DNA from: Oxyruncus cristatus
Taxonomy: Eukaryota > Chordata > Aves > Passeriformes > Cotingidae
DNA length: 64,000 nt
Assembly: GCA_013399855.1 (NCBI GenBank)
Contig: VXAY01001955.1
Location: forward strand, 66,504 to 130,503
Direction: 5' to 3'
Shown: positions 38,054-47,393 of the stretch, in pieces
How positions within the stretch are numbered: position 1 is the first letter of the stretch
Layout of the letters: the number at the start of each line of letters is the position of its first letter
The notes under the pieces: model-generated
What the model was told of the DNA's origin: nothing
The model's database searches: none
Seen by the model: only the letters and a program-made list of their open reading frames with translations
Made by a program: the position numbers and the translations under genes

Positions 38054-38569
38054 CTGAAGATAGTAAAATAAGGCAAAATTTTGACATTATTTTTTAGAAA
38101 GGCCTACAGTTTGAGGGTTTTTGTTCCACATACTCCTTGAAAAGTCATAACATTTGGCCCAGGCTGCTAAGACCTGTGACCAGAGGTAGTCTGATTCTAA
38201 AGACCATCTCTAAAGGCTTGAACACTCCGAGCTTTTTCCTGCAGCAGAACAGAAGGAGGAACTGGATAAACTTTTATATCTGTTTCACCAGAAAAGCAGC
38301 ACACATTGTATATATTCTAGAATGAAACCACATTTATCCTTGAAAAGAAAAGTATTTCGAAGTGCGTAAGCACAGTTAGGCCAAGCTATGAAAACTGGTT
38401 TGGAGGTATAATATGCAAAGCTTTACTCATCTCCAGAAGGGGACAGACATAGTTTTGTATGGATTTCACAGACTGTGTCTTCATTTGACTGCTAGTCCAC
38501 AAGAGGAAAACAACCTCTGTAAGTACCTGACATGCTTATCCCCATGCAAAAATTGTAATACTGGCTTAC

Positions 38570-38692
38570 CTTAACTGTATTTTGCCAGTGTGTGTTGCTC
38601 TTGTTTATCAGTTCTTGGTAGGCTTCCAACTGGAATTTCAGACACCTCATTTTCTCTCCATAATGTTTCTTTATAGTAGTTATAGTCTGCTC
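38570..38692 (-). CDS. Coiled-coil gene, exon 7
   Basis: Residues 219-259; 123 bp, 41 codons, phase 0 on both sides. The acceptor is TTGTAAAACAG|GAG and the donor GTTAAG|GTAAGC. The helical peptide includes TTIKKHYGEKMRCLKFQLEA and HWQNTVK. Confidence 0.88.
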
Positions 38693-39286
38693 CTGTTTTA
38701 CAAAATATTATTGAGAGGGCATGATTAAAAAAATAATTTCCACAACAGCTAATGTTTGATTCTCTTTATTCAATGTCTGCTATTTTCTGCAAACATTTCT
38801 TATTTATCACATGAGGTTTGTACTTTCATTTGCTGCAGACTTTGAACAAAAATTACTACTAAAATGATTTATCTTTTATGTATTTTTCTGCAGAAGTAAA
38901 ACCCAAAGCCTTTCTGAGAGCAGACCAGAATTAATTCACTCCAAGTATAGCTAAGCAATTTTAAAGAAATTAAACCTATCTCAGAAAACAAAAGCTTGGA
39001 AGTAGCATAAAAAAAATACATGCAGCAATGAAAATGAAAGAGTTTCTGTGAAGAAAGATCATTACAGTCCCAGTGTTTCCATCAGTACCCAGAAGGCAAT
39101 TGTCTCCTGTTATGCATCTGTGTTCTTCCTGATTCTCTTTCTCTTCCCATAGTGATCTGGAGTCAGTTGAAAGTGTAAGACGGGACAGTGACAGGATTAC
39201 ATTCCTACTGAAGCACAGAAATGGATTTGCACAGGTGTTACAATTCTGCATTCCCTATGAGAGGGTATCTAGCCTTTGTACACTAC

Positions 39287-39376
39287 ATACAGCAAATTCT
39301 CAAGTTCAGCTGACAATCTGAAGAATTTGTTTGCTTCTTCTTGGAGAGTCTAGAGGAATTTCTGGATCTCTTCTGT
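39287..39376 (-). pseudogene. Decayed or pseudo-exon of the coiled-coil gene
   Basis: Between exons 7 and 6. A very good acceptor (TTATTTCTTCTTGCTGCACAG, then ACA) opens 30 codons in phase 0 that read as a coiled-coil peptide: TEEIQKFL, a TAG stop, then TLQEEANKFFRLSAELENLL. A weak donor (TAT|GTAGTG) would keep phase 0; a better GTATGT site 4 nt earlier on the transcript would not. Its phase fits precisely between exons 6 and 7, both phase 0. One stop codon is the only break. It may be an exon lost in this lineage, a rarely used poison exon, or coincidence. Confidence 0.45.
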
Positions 39377-40117
39377 CTGTGCAGCAAGAAGAAATAAATT
39401 GTGTGGAAAACATACACCTTCATAGGAATTAAGTGCCTGTTTTACTCTAGACCAGAAAAGGAGAAAGACGTGACAAACAGAAAGATAAAGCAGTAGCTGC
39501 AAGAAAAGATCCAGAACAGTATAGCCCAAGATGATGTGGGTGATTTCATATTTTGGGAGAAATGTTGACTAATGGAATGCAGAAGTGCTTGACTAAAGAA
39601 AGTCAGGCATTTGGAGTTACAGTCACAGGAATGGCACCTCTGGATCTTCATTGTAACCTTTCAGGGTTTACAGGTGAAGAGAGTGTGATATTCCATATGT
39701 TATATGGACAAAACATTGTAAGGCTAAAGCAAAGGTAAGTACAAAGTAGATGAAAGAGTACCCACAGAAGAAAAAGTCATAAAGGCAATACAGTTCCAAC
39801 AGTCATTCTTGAGAGGTATAGCCTACATAAATGCAAATGTTCTAACCATGGTGGCAGTCGTGAAAAGAAGGTGTAATGCAAGAGAAAATTTTAGTAACAA
39901 ATAAAGTTTAGAAAAATCTCTGTCACTGTGCCAGGCAAAAAGTAAAATTAGACTTCACAAAGTTGTAAGATCAAATACACCTCAAGATACACTGACATCG
40001 TTTACAGACACTTAGAAAATAGGTATACGGAGATGTAATTCTGAATGAAGTGGATTTTATCCTTCTGTATCATTTTGATGGTAAAACACAACAGTGCTAA
40101 TGTTCCAGAATACTTAC

Positions 40118-40198
40118 CTGGTTTTCTTTCCTTACATTGTCTAGTTTTCTGATTATTTTCACATGTTTGTTTTTCATTTGCTGCATGTCTTTTACAAT
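40118..40198 (-). CDS. Coiled-coil gene, exon 6
   Basis: Residues 192-218; 81 bp, 27 codons, phase 0 on both sides. The acceptor is CCTCTACAG|ATT and the donor AACCAG|GTAAGT, full consensus. The Lys-rich helical peptide IVKDMQQMKNKHVKIIRKLD begins the coiled coil. Confidence 0.88.
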
Positions 40199-40636
40199 CT
40201 GTAGAGGATGAAGGAAATTATCAACTCAGAGCACTACCAATGCTAGTTATAATGAAGCGTCAAACAACTTTGAGGTACGTTTCTCAAAATGACAGATACA
40301 GTACAGTGAAGAGTTTGATCTTGAAAACAGAAAAAGGACTGCAGGCCAAAGCTTTCAGGCCTCAATAACTAGAAAATATGTTACGCTATTTAATAAAAAT
40401 CTGTAGATGACTTGAAATGGAATTTCTCTTCTGGTCCTAGTATTGCATCTCCACTTCTTCCTTTTTACTGTAGTGATCTAAATTGAATATGGAAGACACA
40501 GTCATTACAATTACTGTAAAGTTTTTGAAAAAACTTTAGTCTGTGAAGTTTATTACTGGAAAAAAAAGGTGGCAGTGGAGAAGATTGCATTTTTGCATTT
40601 AAGAGTCAGGTAATGGAGTGTAGGGGTTTTTTTTAC

Positions 40637-40758
40637 CTTGTTGATATACAATGTAGCTAAGTTGTAGGGAACATACAGCACTTCTTTGTTTGTACATTCC
40701 ATCAGCTCAGTTGCTTTGTGATCAGTATCAGAACAACCTCCAGATGTGGCAACATGAT
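40637..40758 (-). CDS. Coiled-coil gene, exon 5
   Basis: Residues 151-191; phase 1 in, phase 0 out. The acceptor is ATGCAATAG|AT (codon G+AT = Asp) and the donor AACAAG|GTAAAA. The peptide includes DTDHKATELMECTNKEVLYV and PYNLATLYINK. Confidence 0.83.
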
Positions 40759-40872
40759 CTATTGCATAGAAAAATGTACTTCATCAACTAAAAGGCACAT
40801 CAGCTTCAGATGAACATTTAAATTTTTTTATTAGAGGCATCAAGTATAGTTTTAAATCTTTGGGTTTCTTCT

Positions 40873-40907
40873 TGTTTTGTTTGTTTGTTTGTTTGTTTTT
40901 TTCCTGA
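40873..40907 (+). repeat. (GTTT)n simple repeat
   Basis: Tandem gttt units ending in a T run, in the intron between exons 4 and 5. On the minus strand this reads AAAC repeats. Confidence 0.85.
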
Positions 40908-41553
40908 TAACAAATAAAATAGACTTTTGGGAGGAGAATTATAGCAACTCTTACCTGTCAACTTTGATCTTTGGACACCATCACACATATTTATGCAGTT
41001 TGATAATTACTTGTCCCTCACTACTCTGATATTTATTACATAAATTCATGTCATTAAAATGAAAAAAAAAATCATGCAGAAACATGTTGCCTCTTAAGAA
41101 AACTAGCTTTTATCACAGTTAAATCCTTATAAAACTACAAGTTATTTGACAGACCCTGCGTATAACAGTGTATGATATAAATTCTAACCTTTTTTCTTAA
41201 TCATCCTTTTTGTTAAATAAGAACAAAAAAGGACTTCCCTCACCTGCCCCAGATCTCTCTGGCTTAACACAGTAGCTGACTTCCTATTGGAAAATTACTT
41301 TGAGTATCATAATCCTCAAGCAAGTATCATAATTAACAAGTGTATAAGGTCAAAAAAGACTGATCTAATTTACTTAGATACTTAGAATAGTGACTTGTAT
41401 GTATCTACACTTAGGAACTTCATCTGAAAATCCAAGTTACACAACTGCATTCATGCTCACAGACAAGGAAAAAAAAAAGGAACAATCCTCCTAATTTTTT
41501 TAATGTATTACATGTTCCAGAAAGCAAGAATAATACTTGATAGGTAAATATAC

Positions 41554-41658
41554 CTTTTTCTTGAGTTCTGTTTTCACTCCATCCAATCAGGGAATTCAGA
41601 AATGACCACTTGTTTATATTCACTCCAAGCTTGTGCAACCATGAGTTTCCCCCTCCAT
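41554..41658 (-). CDS. Coiled-coil gene, exon 4
   Basis: Residues 116-151; 105 bp, phase 1 in and out. The acceptor is TTGTTAACAG|AT and the donor AAAAAG|GTATAT. The peptide GGGNSWLHKLGVNINKWSFL and LIGWSENRTQEK is not coiled coil. It lies in the less regular N-terminal region. Confidence 0.82.
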
Positions 41659-42769
41659 CTGTTAACAAAATTCAGGTCCTAAAATCTTGTGTAGGTCATT
41701 GAAATTTCTGCACTAATTCTCTTCAGTTCAAAAGCATTTTAAATGGGTTACCTTAAAGGGTTGCAAAAATATGAGATTTGAAAGTCATTAAGAGAGCTGC
41801 AAACACAACAAGGATTTAACTCTTGTGTGAGATTTGAATGGTTCCACCTGATTCTGAAAATAGAGAGGCAATCAATCCAAAGGCTATATTCCAAACTTTC
41901 TTCTCATTTTCTGTGAAAATCTTTTCAAAATGTTATTTTGAAACACTACAAAATAAACTGGATACATGAGGTACATCTCACCCAGTTTTTGTTCTGTGAA
42001 TTATGTCATTGAAGGACACATATTAACTTCTATATAGAACAGCTACTTCTTAAAAGACTTGACCTCTCACATCTTGCTTGGTTCATATTTTCCTTTCTTT
42101 CTGCCACCTTGGAGACTCTTACTAGCCTTCCACTTCACATAATCCTACTTTAGGCAAAAGTAGCCACTAGTGTATTAGTGCTTGCAGGCCAAGGGTGTAG
42201 AGTTTATCCTTCCCTCTAGGATGAAGATAATTTCAAACCCTTAATGGAAATCAACATATAGATTTCATTTCCAACTGGAAAAAATGCATTATTACATCAC
42301 CTACTGAAATGACTACAAAGTTCCTCTTCAATCTATACAGATCACTGGGAAGAAAAATATTGAAACTCCTACCATGAAACTCCTCATGAATGCTAAAAAT
42401 CAGCCTACATGTCTACTGCGTAACTTCGCATCTTGCAGAGTATGTCACTCTCAAAACTGCTGAACATACCTTTTCACACCAGTCCTCTGAGTTAACCCCT
42501 ACAGAATTCTGTGGTGTGGCAGGGACAAGACATCTGTAACACTTCTTTCTGTTTCTTCTCAATGCCATCAGTCAGACTGGCCTAAAAAGGCACTCTGAGT
42601 ACCACAGCTCCTTACAGTTTAATTCCTTTAGAATGTAAGGCTCCTCAAACCAGAGGTCTCTCCTTTCTCGGATTGCAACTAGAATGAAAGCATCCAGTAC
42701 AGACTAGGCAGCCACATTATTGCTTCTGAATAGTTACAACTGTACTTTTTGACAGTTTTTAGAGAGGGC
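41659..42769. other. Intron 3 sequence before the LINE fragment
   Basis: AT-rich intronic DNA between exon 4 and the LINE fragment. No further exon, RNA or repeat recognised. Confidence 0.55.
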
Positions 42770-43382
42770 GCAGATAAAGCATGGGTCATTTACTGGCACC
42801 ACTTGATACTCTTAGAACGCTTCCATCAGCGTTGTCTCCGCTCAGTCCTCAACATCCACTGGACTGACTATGTGACTAATGTGTCTGTCCTTGAACAGGC
42901 TGTGGTCACGAGTATTGAGGCCATGCTGCTGAGAACACAGCTGCGTTGGGCAGGGCACGTCTCCAGGATGGAGGACCACCGCCTCCCCAGGATTGTGCTC
43001 TATGGCGAACTCGCCACTGGCTGCCGCAAGAGAGGAGCCCCGAAGAGGAGATACAAGGACTCCCTGAAACAACATCTCAGCCTCAGCCATATTGACCACC
43101 ATTATTGGTCTGCTCTGGCCTCCAATCGGGAGACATGGAGGCACACTATCTATAATGCTGCTGATTCTTTTGAGAACACACAGAGAATCATTTCTGAGGA
43201 GAAAAGACAATGCAGACAGAACCGAGTCTTGCCGATACCGCCAAAGGAGACTTTCTGCTGTGCCTTTTGCAACCGGACTTGTCTATCTCACGTTGGCCTT
43301 CTTAGCCATCAACGTGCTTGTAGAAAGTGTGGATAGTGTCCTTCCCCTATCTTCGTTCGCGAAGCCTAGCCATGATGAGAGA
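42770..43382 (+). mobile_element. Non-CR1 LINE fragment (ORF2 C-terminus plus 3' UTR)
   Basis: A 5'-truncated LINE insertion in intron 3, antisense to the host gene. From about 42770 the plus strand is open for almost 190 codons to a TAG at 43334-43336. The start AWVIYWHHLILLERFHQRCL and the block QLRWAGHVSRMEDHRLPRIV belong to the conserved segment just after the RT domain in RTE- or L2-like LINEs. The end CAFC-x12-H-x3-C is a C2HC zinc finger. CR1 lacks this arrangement. CpGs are frequent and GC is well above the flanks, suggesting a young insertion. The 3' UTR is short (about 45 nt) with a hairpin. Assignment to a clade is uncertain; AviRTE, the RTE known in some birds, is one candidate to test. 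Confidence 0.8.
43351..43364 (+). other. Perfect hairpin in the LINE 3' UTR
   Basis: cttcg-ttcg-cgaag, a 5-bp stem with a TTCG loop, 14 nt after the ORF2 stop and about 10 nt before the 'atgatga' that appears to end the element. Inferred role: the 3' structure recognised by the element's reverse transcriptase. That role is known for LINE 3' hairpins in general but has not been shown for this family. Confidence 0.7.
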
Positions 43383-43712
43383 GGGTGCACAGTTTGTTTT
43401 AGAAGTTACAGATATAGAACATATAAAAATTAAGTTCTGTTCTGATGAGTTTTAGCATGTACAAAGGCAATGGACATCTCTTGTACATGAGGAGTTTGAT
43501 GATCACATCCATAACCTATAAGCTGAACCATGACAGGAACTCTCCTACTTAGTCTATACTGTCGCTCATCTGTATTCAAGCTATATTAGCACTGTGTACT
43601 ACAATGGTTATGCAATTCTGCTTCTGTGACACTAAAATACATTAACACCTTTTGTGGAAAACAGTGAAGTACAATCTCATTCTAAATATCTGAGGAATAA
43701 ACTGCTACTTAC

Positions 43713-43913
43713 CCTCCTCAGGTGTGTCTTCCACTGTAACACTTTTAATGACGCGTGAAGGATGTTCCTGTATGTCCTCTGAATAATCAATAACGCTGCC
43801 CGGCAGAAGAACTAATGAGTGAATGGTGGTCTGCAGTTTAGCTCCAGGATCAATTCTTGCTGAATCTTCAGAGACTTGCCAGCCTGAAGGGTTAACTGTT
43901 TGCACCAATGCTT
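43713..43913 (-). CDS. Coiled-coil gene, exon 3
   Basis: Residues 49-116; 201 bp, phase 1 in and out. The acceptor is CTTGTTTTTCCAG|AA (codon A+AA = Lys) and the donor GAGGAGG|GTAAGT. The peptide contains ALVQTVNPSGWQVSED and IKSVTVEDTPEE. It is acidic and probably not coiled coil. Confidence 0.86.
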
Positions 43914-45082
43914 CTGGAAAAACAAGCAGCATAATTGTTTTTAATAAAATACTAGATAAGAAAAATTGAGTCTTACGAACAAATATCATGAAACAAGGCC
44001 ATATTTGTAAGATCACACCCAAAAATGGAAACTGACAGCCAATTTAATTAAACCTGGGTGAGTTTCTTAGAAATTGATCAGAGAAAACCTTTAATTTCGG
44101 GTCTTTTCTTTCTGTCTGTATTGAAATGTAACATTATTTGGTGATTTAGTCTTGGTTTGACTGTCAGATTTAGCTGAATAGAAAGCACATGAACGTCCAT
44201 GAAATAAAGCCACCAGAATTCTCCACCTATCCTGAATAAAACCTGCCAAGACTCCTGCAGCTTCCACTCAAAGGCGCATCGCAAACACATTCCTCAATGC
44301 GTAACTCTTGGCCAACTTTCGCCTCTGGATATTTTGAAGATATTTGTTCTCTTGTTATAATCAATTTCTGTCTCCTCAAAAAAAGGTTTTCTTTTTGCTG
44401 AATTTCAAATGAACCAAAAATATTTACTAATGAAAAACTTCCTTTTTTTTTTTTTTTTTTTTTTAATGCTTTACCAACCTCATAAGTTCCATAGAGAAAT
44501 ATGCTGCTTTTCTAGCTCTCCATGGTGTATATGGAACAGCCATGAAGAAAATGAATGCTTGATTTGGAACATGAAATACATATGACAGTTTTTTTGGGAA
44601 GCAATCAGAGCCCACATACAGGAACTAAACTGTAGGTAAGTTCAGCAACAGAACTTGTTATTACAGAATTTCCAGATATCTGGCTGTGGGTCTCAGGATT
44701 GGTACTTGCTCACTTCCTGTCAACATGGCACAAAATGTCCTGAAACCTTTAAAAACTTGGCTTATGTTCACTGAAAAAAACCTATAAATTACACATACAG
44801 AAGTAATAGTGGTCATAAAGAATGATGATGATAGCAAAGTAAAAATGAACACAGTCTGGTTGAAGTTGTGTATAGTTAATGAAGCTGACAGAAAGTTTTC
44901 ATATGGCAGATTGGAAAATGCAGCTCAGAAATCAGTATAATGAACATCAAGCTGGTTTAACTAATCCTTCCCTCCCACCATCACCAGAATTGTAAACTTT
45001 TTTTATGTTTCCCCAATCAATTTGGTAAGTAACACTAGCCAAAGAAACAGCACATATCTTCCTATATTTCTATACCAGCCTC
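43914..45082. other. Intron 2 sequence
   Basis: Non-coding. It contains a 22-nt T run (44443-44464). Nothing else recognised. Confidence 0.55.
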
Positions 45083-45459
45083 TGCTGTGTTTTAACCCTG
45101 TCTGGCAGCTCAGCCCCACGCAGCTACTTGCTCACTCCCCCACAGTGATGGGTGAGTGAATCAGAAGGATAAAAGTGAGAAACTTATTGGTTGAGTTAAA
45201 GAAAGCTTAGTAGGTAAAGCAAATATGTACATGTAAGCAAAACAAAATAAGGAATTAGTTCACTACTTCCAATTGGCAGGCTGATTTTTAGTCATCTACT
45301 AAATGATGACTAAAAATAGTCATCATTTAGGCTCCATCACATTAATTGTTACTTAAAAGACAAATGACATAACTCCAAAAATCTCTTCTTATTTCTCTTT
45401 TCTCTAAGCTTTTATTGCTCTGCACAACATCATATGGCACATGACATTCCCTTGCATGC
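45083..45459 (-). mobile_element. Retroviral LTR, truncated
   Basis: The left end 'tgtgttttaacc' with 'ctcactcccccac' and 'aaacttattggttgag' is the reverse complement of a very common bird ERV LTR 3' part. The later segments 'ggctccatcac', 'gcttttattgctctgc' and 'catcatatggcaca' also match that LTR in order, so the element runs up to 45459, where another LTR begins and its U3 start is missing. A palindromic insertion (45285-45330) interrupts it. Confidence 0.75.
45285..45330. repeat. Two overlapping perfect inverted repeats
   Basis: First pair: tttttagtcatc (45285-45296) with gatgactaaaaa (45305-45316), loop 8 nt. Second pair: ctaaatgatgacta (45299-45312) with tagtcatcatttag (45317-45330), loop 4 nt. 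The middle segment can pair with either arm, giving two mutually exclusive hairpins. It lies inside the LTR. This looks like a template-switch mutation. Confidence 0.85.
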
Positions 45460-46046
45460 TGTCGTGGTTTAGGAATAGTACTCTCCTATTCAGTGCCCCC
45501 ACTGAGACACAAAATCACACACCACTTTCTCTCACTACCCTTTCACCTCCCCATTCCTGCTCTGGTGGTATGGAGTTTAGAATTGGAGGCACAAAAGGTG
45601 AAGGTCACAGGTTGAGATAAGAACAATTTACTGAAAACAACAATTAAATAAGAAAATGAACTCTAATAGCAACAATATTAAAAACATAAGTATACAAAAG
45701 AGAATGATTCACATGCAAAAATTCTCACTGTGGACCCCAACAATAGGGGACACCTCCCCCTGCCACATTTTCTTAATCAGAGGGAACTGCTTCTCCCTGG
45801 AGGAGAGAGAATTCCTTTCTCCTGCCCCCAGCAATGATGTGGCCAGAATCAGGACAGACAGTTGGTGTCAACTCCTTGTGTACTACCTGCTCACTGGTGG
45901 GGTAATGTGATGAGCAGATAAGGCCTGGATGCTGTGTAAGCACTTCTCAGCATTAACACTGTGTGTTATCAACAGTGTTTTGGTCACAAATCCATAGTAC
46001 CATACAGGTTGCTCTGAAGAAAATTAACTCTATCCTAGCCAAATCA
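45460..46046 (-). mobile_element. Retroviral LTR (bird ERV family)
   Basis: Read on the minus strand it starts TGATTTGGCTAGGATAGAG and ends CTAAACCACGACA, which are the well-known termini of an abundant bird LTR. The segments with 'gttgataacacac' and 'gtgaccttcaccttttgtgcc' are also typical. It is about 587 bp. Target-site duplication is not evident. It abuts the truncated LTR at 45083-45459 in the same orientation, so this is either insertion into it or recombination between elements. Confidence 0.85.
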
Positions 46047-47317
46047 GTGGAGCTTCCAAGTAGCCTGAAAGGTAGGTGATATTAGGCTGGTAGGTGAGTG
46101 AAAATTTATTAAAGCTAGAAGGATAACAATGGTTTTCATCTGAGTTAAATGTAATAAGCATTTAAACCTATGCGGTAAGAAAGTTGAAGTATAAAAACTC
46201 TGTGCGGAAAACAAACTGCTATAGGGTCTTGTGCTGAGTATGAAGGTTTGATGAAGGCTACATACAAATACAATCTTGTTTGATAGTACTCATTATGAGA
46301 GAGAGAGAGACTGAGAAACACTGACTCACACACAGAAGCACCACTGGAAGAGTGAAGGAGGCTCCAGAGAAATATTTATAAATACATTTTAAGCTAAGAT
46401 TAAAGATAAGAAGATTTTGAGTATAGCATTTACTATAGTAAGAGGCTTGTATCTGTAATGAGAAAGCCATCACCTGGTGGTGATTCTACTGTAGTTGGGA
46501 TACAAAAAAGGATTTTTCTCAGTCTCTTTTAATAAAAAAATTATTTTTTTAAATAAATAAGATTATACTATAAATTACCCTAAGACATCATCATCTTAAT
46601 TTCTGTATCTCAAATACCAGTGATTTAGAAGGAAAGGACTAAATGTAATAAGCTTTGATGATCTTTCATTCATGAAATGTGACTGAGTCAGAAAGTCCTT
46701 CATTTATGGCCAGGCTAACTGGTCTGCAGTCGAATGGAAGTAATTCCCAGAAAATTTCATCTTGTGATCAGAACTCAGTTTGAATGAAAGCATTTTCACA
46801 ATTTAAGAAGGTATCTAGTACATTTCTTTCAGACTGTAAGATCTTCATTAAATAAGTTTCTTTCTTTTTACTTGGAAAGAGCCTCACCACATAAAATAAA
46901 TACAAAACTGCAAAGTTCTTCTGACAGTGACTCTACCCCAGTCTTTCCTTTGTATAGAGAGGATTCCACTAAAGACTTCTTTAAATAAATATCTATGCCT
47001 GACTTTGCAGAGTAGGACTTTTGATACTGGATGCTCCTAATGAGCAGTGAGAAAATACCTCCTTCATCTACCTAGTGCAGAGAGTAATCAGTAGCATAAT
47101 ATTAGAAGTAGTTTGGAGTTTTATTTAACCTGCAGACATTTCTTTACTGTATTTTAGACATAGAAATACTAGATTTGGGGTTTGAAGTGAGGGTTTGGAT
47201 CAATTCTGTCTAGCATTATTTACCATGTAAAAGGAAAGACTTTTAACTTGAGAAATGGAGGCAGACCCCGTGTAGTATAACTTGAATAATTTCTTTTTGT
47301 TTGAGCAGATTTAACAG
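46047..47317. other. Intron 2 sequence
   Basis: Non-coding AT-rich DNA. A short GA repeat lies at about 46298-46311. No exon or named repeat seen. Confidence 0.5.
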
Positions 47318-47393
47318 AATTCCCCAGGGCAGGAGGTCTGGACTAGATCTTCACAGGTCCCTTCCAACCCAAGCCCTTCTGTGATTCTGTGAT
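47318..47393 (+). mobile_element. CR1 LINE 3'-end remnant
   Basis: About 75 bp: 'gcaggaggtctggactagat', then 'aggtcccttccaaccc', then 'tctgtgattctgtgatt'. This is the CR1 3' UTR and octamers, in plus orientation. Confidence 0.85.

Noticed and set aside
39152..39321. Plus-strand exon-like segment (CCCATAG acceptor, then DLESVESVRRDSDRITFLLK)
   Set aside because: It looks coding at first, but no partner exon on the plus strand was found and the frame simply runs to a stop. It overlaps the better-phased minus-strand exon-like segment.
42842..43433. Minus-strand 122-codon frame and a second plus-strand 113-codon frame over the LINE fragment
   Set aside because: Shadows of the ORF2 frame; only the plus-strand frame ending at 43336 shows the conserved blocks.
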